Origin: Anaerolineales bacterium | GTDB taxonomy: Bacteria > Chloroflexota > Anaerolineae > Anaerolineales > DRMV01 | Reading direction: 5' to 3' | DNA: 51,903 nt | NCBI GenBank assembly: GCA_027053355.1 | Contig: JALUDX010000059.1 | Coordinates: 1 to 51,903, forward strand | In this document: in pieces, positions 41,908 to 49,380 of the stretch | How positions within the stretch are numbered: position 1 is the stretch's first letter | How the letters are laid out: the number at the start of each line of letters is the position of its first letter | Notes under the pieces: generated by a model | Database searches by the model: none | What the model saw: only the letters and a program-made list of their open reading frames with translations | Told to the model about the DNA's origin: nothing | Program-made: the position numbers and the translations under genes

Positions 41908-41936
41908 GTTATAAAGGATGCCGGGGGAATTGTCAA
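41908..41936 (-). promoter_or_regulatory. promoter of the T-box/trpB2 unit
   Basis: On the minus strand TTGACA, exactly 17 bases, TATAAC, giving +1 near 41901 and a leader of about 550 bases. Confidence 0.85.
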
Positions 41937-42055
41937 GGTTTTTTGGAAAAAGCCACAAGGTAAACGCATCTAAGCTTGGTTGCCCGGTCATTCTCTTTTG
42001 CCCGCGGCACGCCTCGTCCTTACTTACCCAGACTGCTTTGAGGCGTAATGATGAC

Positions 42056-42118
42056 GTAGGGGCACAGCGTTGCTGTGCTCAGCGCAGGCCATAGGGCGCA
42101 GCGCCGCTGCGCCCCTAC
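42056..42118. repeat. compound REP-like palindrome
   Basis: Outer arms GTAGGGGC and GCCCCTAC enclose two hairpins, GCACAGC-GTT-GCTGTGC (42062-42078) and GGGCGCAGC-GCC-GCTGCGCCC (42094-42114). Confidence 0.6.
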
Positions 42119-42144
42119 AATCATGCGTATGGGCGTGATGTTTT

Positions 42145-42174
42145 CGTAGGGGCGAACGGCCGTTCGCCCCTACG
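42145..42174. repeat. perfect 30-base palindrome
   Basis: The left half CGTAGGGGCGAACGG is followed directly by its exact reverse complement. Same GTAGGGGC outer sequence as the neighbouring compound palindrome. Confidence 0.75.
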
Positions 42175-42341
42175 GGCACTGCTAAAGGCCGCGGCTGACA
42201 CCGTTTCCCCATTTAGACAAAAAGAGTAACTACCTACCCTGCGCCGAAAACGAGGTTGACAAGCAATATTCCAATAACTCTGCCATGCCATGAAACAACA
42301 TTACACCTTACTCGCCCTCACCACTCCCCCAGAGCCGCCTC

Positions 42342-42385
42342 CCTTCGACTTCGCTCAGGGCGGCCTTCGACTTCGCTCAGGGCGG
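42342..42385. repeat. 22-base direct tandem repeat, two copies
   Basis: Two exact copies built on CTTCGACTTCGCTCAGGG, each followed by CGG, and the start of a third. Similar CTTCGACT(T/C)CGCTCAG words are common between genes in many bacterial genomes (recollection). Confidence 0.7.
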
Positions 42386-42430
42386 CCTTCGCGTCGTCGT
42401 GGCGACCCTAACGAATAGCCCCGGGCTTCG

Positions 42431-42439
42431 TGGTAAACT
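42431..42439 (+). promoter_or_regulatory. extended -10 giving a leaderless decarboxylase mRNA
   Basis: TGGTAAACT, an extended -10, six bases (TGCCCC), then ATG at 42446. No Shine-Dalgarno is present. Confidence 0.55.
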
Positions 42440-42445
42440 TGCCCC

Positions 42446-43429
42446 ATGCGTCACTATCGTGCCACAGCAGAAGCCCACCCCAACATCGCGTTCATCAAAT
42501 ACTGGGGCAACCGCGATCACGCGCTGCGAATTCCCAGCAACGGCTCCATTTCCATGAACCTGGCCGGGCTGGTGACCCGCACCACCGTGGTCTTTCGACC
42601 TGATTTGCCCGCGGACCGGCTGATTTTGGCCGGGCAGCCGCGCACAGGCCAGGCTTTGGCGCGGGTCGTGCGGGTGTTGCAGCGCGTGCGGCAATGGTCG
42701 GCGTTGGCCTGGTATGCCGAAGTCCGCTCAGACAACAACTTCCCCACGGGCGCGGGCATTGCTTCTTCGGCCGCGGCCTTTGCCGCGCTGGCCACGGCTG
42801 CGGCTGCGGCCGCGGGGCTGTCCCTTTCCACCCAGGCGCTGAGCCGCCTGGCACGGCTGGGTTCCGGCTCGGCCAGCCGCTCGGTGCCCCCCGGCTTTGT
42901 GGAGTGGTTGGCCGGCAAAAGCGACGCGGCGTCTTACGCGGTGAGCATCGCACCGCCCGACCATTGGGCGCTGGCCGACTGTGTGACCATCGTCACCCAG
43001 GGGCACAAGGCCGTGGGCTCCAGCCAGGGGCACCGCCTGGCCGAAAGCAGCCCTTTTCAGGCCGAGCGGCTGGCCACCGCGCCCCAACGCCTGCAACTGT
43101 GCCGGGAAGCCATTTTGCAGCGCGATTTCGCGGCTTTGGCGCAGGTCGTCGAAGACGATTGCCATCTGATGCACGCGGTGATGCAAACTTCTTCTCCGCG
43201 GCTGTTGTATTGGGAACCGGCCACCCTCGCGGTGATGCACGCGGTGCGGCGCTGGCGTGAGGAAGAGGGGTTGCCTGTGGCCTACACCATCGACGCGGGG
43301 CCCAACGTGCATGTGCTTTGCCCTGCAGACCACGCCCCCGCGGTGCGCCAGCGGTTGGAGGCGCTGCGCGGGGTGCAGCAGGTGTTGGTGGCTCTGCCCG
43401 GTGGCGGTGCGCGGGTGGTAGAAGCCTAA
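42446..43429 (+). CDS. mvaD: mevalonate (di)phosphate decarboxylase
   Basis: This 327-residue GHMP-fold enzyme matches the diphosphomevalonate decarboxylase family: PNIAFIKYWGNRDHAL at 12-27, NFPTGAGIASSAAAFAAL at 98-115, GSGSASRS at 139-146 and the catalytic Asp283 in TIDAGPNVHV. The usual IKYWGK is IKYWGN and several other positions differ. In Roseiflexus (Chloroflexota) the homologue is a phosphomevalonate decarboxylase working with isopentenyl phosphate kinase, so the substrate here may be the monophosphate (inference). The family N-terminus fits the ATG at 42446, which is six bases after a -10 box. It supplies isopentenyl units for quinones and lipids. Confidence 0.87.
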   Translation: MRHYRATAEAHPNIAFIKYWGNRDHALRIPSNGSISMNLAGLVTRTTVVFRPDLPADRLILAGQPRTGQALARVVRVLQRVRQWSALAWYAEVRSDNNFPTGAGIASSAAAFAALATAAAAAAGLSLSTQALSRLARLGSGSASRSVPPGFVEWLAGKSDAASYAVSIAPPDHWALADCVTIVTQGHKAVGSSQGHRLAESSPFQAERLATAPQRLQLCREAILQRDFAALAQVVEDDCHLMHAVMQTSSPRLLYWEPATLAVMHAVRRWREEEGLPVAYTIDAGPNVHVLCPADHAPAVRQRLEALRGVQQVLVALPGGGARVVEA

Positions 43430-43796
43430 AGCGCGGCGTAGCCGCTCCGTTTTGAGGAAATAGAACACGGATGGCAACTGCCTGTCTGTTGGGCTGGGGG
43501 CAGCGTTATAACCTTCGCTGCGTGGCGTGGGCAGAAGTCCACCTGCGTGGGTGTTTCCCTTTGCAGCCGTGGCTTTGGTCGTCGAGGGCTAACGGCAGCA
43601 GTCGAAACTGTGTTTGCCCTTCGCCAAACCCTCTCGCGGCAATTTCTGCCACCAGCCGGCAACGGATGCACGCCGCGCGACAATGAGTAGGTGTCAATTA
43701 TCACTTCCCGCCCCACGTATTGTTGCCTACAATAAAAAGTGCTGGCAAGACGCTGTTTGGCACCAGACAGACCCCAAGGCCAACAAGGAGGCTCAG
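43430..43796. other. 367-base intergenic region upstream of fumarase
   Basis: A short hairpin (GCGGC-GTA-GCCGC near 43435-43447) followed by TTTT may end the decarboxylase transcript. TACAAT at 43728-43733 is a candidate fumarase -10. In between I see no coding pattern or known RNA. Confidence 0.4.
43728..43733 (+). promoter_or_regulatory. -10 box of the fumarase genes
   Basis: TACAAT on the plus strand, about 63 bases before the fumarase alpha ATG. The -35 is weak. Confidence 0.35.
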
Positions 43797-44672
43797 ATGC
43801 AACCAGATCTCACCCAAGAACTGCTGGAACTCGTACGCTTGACCGCAACCAGCCTGCCCGCGGACGTGGAACAGACCATCGCCGCGGCGCGGGATAAAGA
43901 AGACGCAGGCTCGGTGGCGCGCAGCGTGTTGGACACCATCTTGCGGAACGTGCAGATGGCCCGCGAACATTCCACGCCCATCTGCCAAGACACGGGCACA
44001 CCCATTTTCTACGTCGATATTCCGGCTGGCTGGAGTATTCGCGAGTTCCGCCGCCAAATCGAAGCCGCGGTGGCCGAGGCAACCCGGCGGGTTTACCTGC
44101 GCCCCAACGCGGTCAACAGCCTGACCGGCAAGAACACGGGCAACAACCTGGGCGACGAATACTTCCCCACCGTGCATTTTCACGAAGTGGATGGCGATAC
44201 GGTCACCGTGCGCCTGATGCTCAAGGGCGGCGGGTCGGAAAACGTCTCCACCCAGTACAAACTGCCCGATACCCGCCTGCACGCCGGCCGCGACCTGGAA
44301 GGCGTGTACAAAGTGGTGATGGACGCAGTGTACCAGGCCCAGGGCAAAGGCTGCGCGCCCGGCTTCTTGGGCGTCGGCATTGGCGGCGACCGCGGCTCTT
44401 CCTTCTACGCGGCGAAAGAAGCCCTCTGGCGCACCCTCGACGAACCCAACCCCGACCCCGAACTGGACGCGTTGGAACGCCGCATCACCGAAGACGCCAA
44501 CAAATTAGGCATCGGCCCCATGGGGCTGGGCGGCAAGACCACCGTGATGGCCACCCGCATCAAAGCCATCCACCGCTTGCCCGCCTGCTACTTCGTTTCC
44601 ATTGCCTACATGTGCTGGGCGTATCGCCGCCACACCATGATCTATCGCAACGGCCAGGTGGAATATAAGTAA
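43797..44672 (+). CDS. class I fumarase / tartrate dehydratase alpha subunit
   Basis: This 291-residue protein is the N-terminal half of the iron-sulfur class I fumarase (FumA/TtdA type). Cys63 in PICQDTGTP is a cluster ligand, and the Cys residues in KGCAPGFLG and LPACYFVS should be the other two. KGGGSEN marks the active site. With the beta subunit it converts fumarate and malate in the citric acid cycle; tartrate is an alternative substrate for TtdAB. The ATG at 43797 has AAGGAGG six bases upstream. The beta gene begins 31 bases after its stop. Confidence 0.92.
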   Translation: MQPDLTQELLELVRLTATSLPADVEQTIAAARDKEDAGSVARSVLDTILRNVQMAREHSTPICQDTGTPIFYVDIPAGWSIREFRRQIEAAVAEATRRVYLRPNAVNSLTGKNTGNNLGDEYFPTVHFHEVDGDTVTVRLMLKGGGSENVSTQYKLPDTRLHAGRDLEGVYKVVMDAVYQAQGKGCAPGFLGVGIGGDRGSSFYAAKEALWRTLDEPNPDPELDALERRITEDANKLGIGPMGLGGKTTVMATRIKAIHRLPACYFVSIAYMCWAYRRHTMIYRNGQVEYK

Positions 44673-44703
44673 AGCCGCCGATTTCGAGAGGAGGAAGCAA
44701 ACC

Positions 44704-45324
44704 ATGCGCGAAATTACCATCCCCATCGACGACGAAACCATCCGCAGCCTGAAAGCGGGTGATACCGTAGCCCTGACGGGCGTGATGATGACCGGCCGCG
44801 ACGCGGTGCACAAATGGCTGATGGATACGTTCATCAACAAAACCCGCCAGCCCCAGGGCGACGACCTGGAGGTTTACGAAGCCATCAAGAAAATTTTAGA
44901 CCATGGCGTGCTCTACCACTGCGGGCCGGTGGTCTCTGGCATCGAAACGGGCGATTACAAATTCGTGGCCGCGGGGCCGACCACCAGCATCCGTGAAGAG
45001 CCCTACGAAGCCACGGTGATCAAACACTTCAACATCAAGGGCGTCATCGGCAAAGGCGGCATGGGCCCCAACACCCTCAAAGCCTGCCAAGAAACCCCCG
45101 CGGTCTATTTCCACGCGGTGGGCGGCGCGGCCTCGCTGATTGCCCAGAGCGTCCAGCGGGTGTTGGGCGTTTACAAACTGGAATTTGGGGTGCCCGAGGC
45201 CATGTGGGTCATTGAGGTCAAGGCCTTCCCCGTGATCGTGACCATGGACAGCCACGGCAACAGTTTGCACAAGAGCGTGCTCGAATCTTCGCAAGCGCGC
45301 TATCGGGAACTCATTGGCGCGTGA
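44704..45324 (+). CDS. class I fumarase / tartrate dehydratase beta subunit
   Basis: This 206-residue protein is the C-terminal half of class I fumarase as a separate subunit, as in thermophiles and archaea. Typical stretches are LTGVMMTGRDAVHKWLMD, HCGPVV, GPTTSIREEPYEATVIKHF and the conserved GKGGMGPNTL near 118-127. It pairs with the alpha subunit just upstream. GAGAGGAGG precedes the ATG. A strong terminator follows the stop. Confidence 0.92.
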   Translation: MREITIPIDDETIRSLKAGDTVALTGVMMTGRDAVHKWLMDTFINKTRQPQGDDLEVYEAIKKILDHGVLYHCGPVVSGIETGDYKFVAAGPTTSIREEPYEATVIKHFNIKGVIGKGGMGPNTLKACQETPAVYFHAVGGAASLIAQSVQRVLGVYKLEFGVPEAMWVIEVKAFPVIVTMDSHGNSLHKSVLESSQARYRELIGA

Positions 45325-45352
45325 TACGCCTTGCCGGCTTTACCTTAACCTT

Positions 45353-45386
45353 CGCCGCGGACGCGCTGTGCGCCCGCGGCGTTTTT
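45353..45386 (+). terminator. rho-independent terminator of the fumarase genes
   Basis: CGCCGCGG (45353-45360) pairs with CCGCGGCG (45374-45381), with an inner GCGC/GCGC, followed by TTTTT. Confidence 0.88.
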
Positions 45387-45393
45387 GCCTCGG

Positions 45394-45402
45394 TGCTATA
45401 AT
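45394..45402 (+). promoter_or_regulatory. extended -10 promoter of the threonine dehydrogenase operon
   Basis: TGCTATAAT on the plus strand, an extended -10 eight bases after the fumarase terminator, giving a leader of about 53 bases. Confidence 0.6.
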
Positions 45403-45461
45403 TCCCTCTGCCTGTTTAAACCCCGCCCAGCGCAAGCCGTTTCCCTTTCCGGAGAAAGGCC

Positions 45462-46502
45462 ATGCCAGAAATGATGAAAGCCGTGCTCAAAGCCGCTCCT
45501 GGCCCAGGGTTGACCTTGGGCGAGCGGCCCGTGCCCACCATCGGACCCCACGATGTGCTGGTCAAGGTGCGGGCGGCCTCGATTTGCGGCACTGATTTGC
45601 ACATCTATCACTGGGACCCTTGGGCGGCAGACCGTCTGCATCCTCCTGTGATTACCGGCCACGAGGTTTGCGGCGATGTCGTCGCGGTGGGGCGTGAGGT
45701 CAACCGGGTGCGCGTGGGGGATTTCGTTTCCCTGGAATCGCACGTCATCTGCAACCACTGCCGCTTTTGCCTCACCGGCAACGGCCACCTCTGCGAAAAC
45801 ACCCAACTCATCGGTGTAGATCGGGACGGCGGTTTTGCGGACTACATTGCCATCCCCGCGCAAAACGCGTGGCCTAACCCGCCCGATTTGCCCCTTGAGG
45901 TCGCGGTGCTGATGGAAAACTTCGGCAACGCGGTGCACACCGCGTTTGCCGTGGATGTGCGCGCCAAAAAGGTCTTGATCACCGGCTGCGGCCCGGTGGG
46001 GCTGATGACCATCGCGGTGGTCAAAGCCATCGGCGCGCGTGCGGTCTTCGCCACCGACATCAGTGATTATCGCTTAGAGTTTGCCCACCGCCTGGGTGCA
46101 GACCACACTTTCAACGCCCGCACCCAGGCCGTGGTGGAAGAAATCATGGCCCTGACTCACGGCGAAGGGGTCGACGTGTGGCTGGAAATGTCAGGGGCCG
46201 AAAGCGCCATCGCGCAGGGCTTCGCCGCGCTCAAGCCGGGCGGTGAGGTCGCTGCTTTGGGGGTGGCCGGCCGCCCTATTCATTTAGATTGGGACCATCA
46301 TGTGGTGTTCAAGGGCGCGACCATCAAAGGCATCACTGGTCGCCGCCTGTGGGAAACCTGGTACCAGGCCCGGGGGCTGATTTTTTCGGGCGCGGTGGAT
46401 CTCAGCCAATTGGTGACCCACCGCTACCGGCTGGAAGACTTCAAGCAGGCCTTCGCAGTGATGGAATCCGGCGAATCGGGCAAGGTGATGCTGGTGCCAT
46501 GA
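45462..46502 (+). CDS. tdh: L-threonine 3-dehydrogenase (zinc MDR family)
   Basis: This 346-residue medium-chain dehydrogenase has the catalytic zinc ligands Cys42 (SICGTDLHIYHWDPWA) and His67-Glu68 (TGHEVCGDVV), and the structural zinc Cys97, Cys100, Cys103 and Cys111. CENTQLIGVDRDGGFADY and the NAD site TGCGPVGLMTIAVVKAIGA follow. GRRLWETWYQ near the end is typical of Tdh. It oxidises threonine to 2-amino-3-ketobutyrate; other sugar or polyol dehydrogenases of the family are less likely. GGAGAAAGG precedes the ATG. The stop overlaps the lipoprotein start (ATGA). Confidence 0.9.
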   Translation: MPEMMKAVLKAAPGPGLTLGERPVPTIGPHDVLVKVRAASICGTDLHIYHWDPWAADRLHPPVITGHEVCGDVVAVGREVNRVRVGDFVSLESHVICNHCRFCLTGNGHLCENTQLIGVDRDGGFADYIAIPAQNAWPNPPDLPLEVAVLMENFGNAVHTAFAVDVRAKKVLITGCGPVGLMTIAVVKAIGARAVFATDISDYRLEFAHRLGADHTFNARTQAVVEEIMALTHGEGVDVWLEMSGAESAIAQGFAALKPGGEVAALGVAGRPIHLDWDHHVVFKGATIKGITGRRLWETWYQARGLIFSGAVDLSQLVTHRYRLEDFKQAFAVMESGESGKVMLVP

Positions 46503-47293
46503 AGAGGGCTTGGTGGCTGCTGGTGGTAGGGGCAGCGATGCTTGTGGGGAGCGGCTGTGTCGGGCTGGCAGGGGCTGGCCCGACGGCCGCGGTCGCGCCG
46601 CCGCCCACCGCGCGGCCCGCGCCTTCGCCCACGCCGACGCCCACGGTGGTGTGGTTCCCTCCCACCGCGACCTTCACGCCCCTGCCGCCCACGCCGGCGC
46701 CTTCCCCCACGCCCGACTTGGCCGCGGGGGCCGGGCCGCCTTTGCTTACCTCGCCCCTGAGCAGCGCGGCGGGCTGGGGCGCGCTCAACCCCGCTGCCGG
46801 GCGATTTGGCGTCGCCCAGGGCGTGCTCACCCTCACCGTGACCGCGGTGCGCGGTTCCTTGCTGGTGCTGCGCACCGACACCACGGCTTACAACGTCTAC
46901 CTGACCGTCGAAGCCGCGCCGCAAATCTGCCGCGACGACGACGCCTACGGCCTGGTGCTGCGGAGCACAGCCAACGCCAGCCGCTATTACCGCCTGGGGC
47001 TCACCTGCCGCGGCCAGGCCTTTGTGGAGGTGGTCAGCGGCGGGGTGCCGGTGCCCCGCGGCGAACCCCGCTTGGCCGGTGTGCCGGCCGGTGCGCCGGT
47101 GCGCGCACGGCTCAGCGTGCGCGCCCAAAAACGGCAACTGCTCTTCGCGGTCAACGGCCACACCCTCTTCACCATCCACGACGACCTGCCGCGGGCCGAC
47201 CATTTCGGCTTCTTTGCCCGCGCGGCAGGCGTAGATGGCATGTCGGTGGGCTTCCAATCGTTGGAAATTCGCTCCCTACCCCCCTCGCCCTGA
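46499..47293 (+). CDS. lipoprotein with TPTP spacer and lectin-like C-terminal domain
   Basis: This 264-residue protein has a lipoprotein signal ending GAAMLVGSGC (Cys20) and a Pro/Thr-rich spacer to about residue 75 (PSPTPTPTVVWFPPTATFTP). The remaining 190 residues are mostly beta and look like a concanavalin/LamG-type sandwich of the DUF1080 kind: DDAYGLVLRSTANASRYYRLGLTCRGQAFVEVVSGG, then LFAVNGHTLFTIHDDLPRADHFGFFARA. It probably binds carbohydrate or another ligand at the cell surface (inference). It is translationally coupled to tdh, an odd pairing, and is followed ten bases later by the SLC13 permease. Confidence 0.8.
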   Translation: MKRAWWLLVVGAAMLVGSGCVGLAGAGPTAAVAPPPTARPAPSPTPTPTVVWFPPTATFTPLPPTPAPSPTPDLAAGAGPPLLTSPLSSAAGWGALNPAAGRFGVAQGVLTLTVTAVRGSLLVLRTDTTAYNVYLTVEAAPQICRDDDAYGLVLRSTANASRYYRLGLTCRGQAFVEVVSGGVPVPRGEPRLAGVPAGAPVRARLSVRAQKRQLLFAVNGHTLFTIHDDLPRADHFGFFARAAGVDGMSVGFQSLEIRSLPPSP

Positions 47294-47302
47294 ACCGTTG
47301 CC

Positions 47303-49102
47303 ATGCTCTCACCCCTCTGGGTTACCCTGCTGATTGCCGTGTTGGCCACCGTGCTGCTGATTAGCGGCCGGGTGCGGGCTGATGTCGTCGGCCTGCTGGT
47401 GGCTTTGGCCCTGGTTTACAGCGGCGTGTTGCCGCTGCGTCAGGCGTTGGGTGGTTTTTCCAGCGATGTGGTGTTCGTGCTCATCGCGATCTTCATCCTC
47501 ACCAAGGGGTTGGAAACCAGCGGGGTCACGGCCTGGCTGGCCGAGCACCTGGCTGCCCTAGCCGGGGAAACTGAGGGGCGCCTGGTGGTGATGGTCATGC
47601 TGGCAGCCGCGGTGCTTTCGCTGTTCATGAACACCGTCGCGGCCGCGGCCGTGCTCTTGCCCCCGGTGTTGGCCGTCAGCCGCAGGCGAGAGGTAGCGCC
47701 TTCGCGGGTGCTGATTCCCATGGCCTACGGCACCCTGCTGGGCGGCACGGCCACCCTGCTGACCACGGCCAACCTGGTGACCAGCGCCTCGTTGGCCGCG
47801 CATGGCTACCGCGGCTATGGCCTGCTCGACTTTTTGCCCGTGGGGTTGAGCGTGACGTTGGCCGGTCTGCTCTACATGGTGTTCGTCGGGCGTCACTTGC
47901 TTCCCCGCTACCGCGACGACCATTCCCGCGGCGACCTTTCGTTTACCGATTTGTTGGATGCCTACGGCCTGCGCGAAGGGCTGCACGCGCTGGAGGTGCG
48001 CCCCCAGTCGCCGCTGAGGGAACAGTCAGCCCGACAGCCCGCGGCCTTGCAGGCCCACGATTTGACGCTGGTGGGGCTGCTTTCTCCGCGCGGGTTGCTT
48101 TTCGTGCACCAGATCGACCCCCAGCGCCGCTTGCGCGCCGGCGATGTGCTGCTGCTGGCGGGCAATATGAGCCCAGTAAAGCAGCAAAGTTTAGGGCTGA
48201 AGCCACAAAACCGCGAGGATATTTGCCAGGCGTTTCGCGAACAGGCCACGTTGGCCGAAATCGTCCTCAACCCGCGCGGCCACGCGGTGGGGCGCTCGCC
48301 CGAGGAATTGCGGCTGTTTGCCCGCTATGGCCTGCGGGTGTTAGCCATCTGGCGGGGTGGGCACATCGTGGGTTCCCGCCGGCCCGATCAGCCCTTGCAA
48401 GAGGGCGACGCGCTGCTGGTGCAAATTCCGCCCGAGGCCGTGCCGCGGCTGCGGCGTAACCCCGATTTCATCGTGTTAGAGACGTTCGGCAGCCTAAGTG
48501 AAGGGGGGCGCTGGGCGCGGGCCGGCGCGGTGCTTTTGTTGTTGCTGGCGCTGGTGCCCGCGGCGTTGGGCTGGGTGCCCTTGGTGCTCTCGACCCTGAG
48601 TGCGGCCACGCTGATGATGCTGAGCGGCATCGTGCCGCCCGAGCAGGCCTATGAGGCGGTATCCTGGCGGGCGATCTTTTTGATTGCCGGGATGATTCCT
48701 CTGGGGGTGGCCATGCGGCAGACCGGCGCGGCCGCGTTCCTGAGCCGCCAGGTGCTGCAGCCTTTGGCCCATGCGCCCGCGTGGGCTATTGCCGCCGCGT
48801 TTTTGCTGCTCACCGCACTGTTGGCGCAAATTACCAGCGGCCAGGTGGCTGCACTCATCTTGGCGCCTTTGGCCATCGCCGCGGCCGAACACTTCGGCCT
48901 CAACCCGCGCGGGCTGGGCATGGCCGTGGCGGTGGGCGCGTCTTTCGCTTTTTTGCTGCCCACCGGCCATCCGGTCAATTTGTTGGTGATGGGGCCGGGG
49001 GAATATCGCCCCAAGGATTATTTCAAAGTGGGGCTGCCGCTGCTGTTGGTGGTGGCGCCGGTAGCGGTGGCGGCGTTGCAAGCGTTTTGGCTGACGCCTT
49101 GA
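47303..49102 (+). CDS. SLC13/DASS-type permease with TrkA-C domains
   Basis: This 599-residue protein has about twelve membrane helices split by a central soluble region (about 205-400) with two TrkA-C (RCK-C) domains, for example LVGLLSPRGLLFVHQIDPQRRLRAGDVLLLAGN and RGGHIVGSRRPDQPLQEGDALLVQIP. The membrane halves carry LSLFMNTVAAAAVLLPPVLAVS and LTALLAQITSGQVAALILAPLAIAAA, the paired SLC13 substrate and sodium motifs; the first has MNT where SNT is usual. Such proteins carry sulfate, dicarboxylates or silicate; with fumarase nearby dicarboxylate is attractive but not shown. No good ribosome site is visible, so it may depend on the upstream gene. Confidence 0.85.
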   Translation: MLSPLWVTLLIAVLATVLLISGRVRADVVGLLVALALVYSGVLPLRQALGGFSSDVVFVLIAIFILTKGLETSGVTAWLAEHLAALAGETEGRLVVMVMLAAAVLSLFMNTVAAAAVLLPPVLAVSRRREVAPSRVLIPMAYGTLLGGTATLLTTANLVTSASLAAHGYRGYGLLDFLPVGLSVTLAGLLYMVFVGRHLLPRYRDDHSRGDLSFTDLLDAYGLREGLHALEVRPQSPLREQSARQPAALQAHDLTLVGLLSPRGLLFVHQIDPQRRLRAGDVLLLAGNMSPVKQQSLGLKPQNREDICQAFREQATLAEIVLNPRGHAVGRSPEELRLFARYGLRVLAIWRGGHIVGSRRPDQPLQEGDALLVQIPPEAVPRLRRNPDFIVLETFGSLSEGGRWARAGAVLLLLLALVPAALGWVPLVLSTLSAATLMMLSGIVPPEQAYEAVSWRAIFLIAGMIPLGVAMRQTGAAAFLSRQVLQPLAHAPAWAIAAAFLLLTALLAQITSGQVAALILAPLAIAAAEHFGLNPRGLGMAVAVGASFAFLLPTGHPVNLLVMGPGEYRPKDYFKVGLPLLLVVAPVAVAALQAFWLTP

Positions 49103-49110
49103 CCGCTGCC

Positions 49111-49380
49111 GTAACTGTTCAGCCTTGGGAAAATAGCCCACGGACGAACGCGGGGATGATGGCGGATAGCCGCGGATTTTTGGGCACCGAGGGCACCAGG
49201 AGAAGCGCCTGAGTAACCAACCACCAAGCAACCAAGCAACCAAGCAACCAGGTAACCAGGCAACCAACCCCCATTTACCCCAATCCCTCAGTACCTCAAC
49301 CCCTCTCGCTTTCTGTGTTTTCAATGCCTTCTCTGTGTCTTCTGTGGTTTTCTGTCGGCGACATCTTGTTGAGCAGTTAC
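49111..49380 (+). repeat. full-length GTAAC-ended element, copy R9
   Basis: This 270-base element runs from GTAACTGTTCAGCC to GTTGAGCAGTTAC; the ends are an 11-base inverted repeat with one mismatch. Modules in order: CCCACGGACGAACGCGGGG, GCGGATTTTTGGGC, ACCGAGGGCACCAGG, GCGCCTGAGTAACC, octamer tandem CAACCAAG, CATTTACCCC, and CTTCTCTGTGTCTTCTGTGG. This is the same order as R4 in opposite orientation. The right end overlaps the Nudix gene: TAA of its GTTAC end is the Nudix stop codon. Confidence 0.8.

Larger units (their letters stand above)
41937..42445. other. 509-base divergent intergenic region with palindromes and tandem repeats
   Basis: No gene is visible. The interval holds REP-like palindromes (42056-42118, 42145-42174), a 22-base tandem repeat (42342-42385) and the leaderless promoter of the next gene. 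TTGACA at 42254 has no -10 at a suitable distance. Confidence 0.5.

Noticed and set aside
42254-42290. TTGACA at 42254 as a promoter
   Set aside because: No TATAAT-like box occurs 15-19 bases downstream.
43471-43686. A 71-codon rightward frame upstream of fumarase
   Set aside because: No ribosome site and no recognisable features; left as non-coding.
49195-49270. CRISPR array suggested by the CAACCAAG repeats
   Set aside because: The units are eight bases in direct tandem with no spacers, and no cas gene is present.
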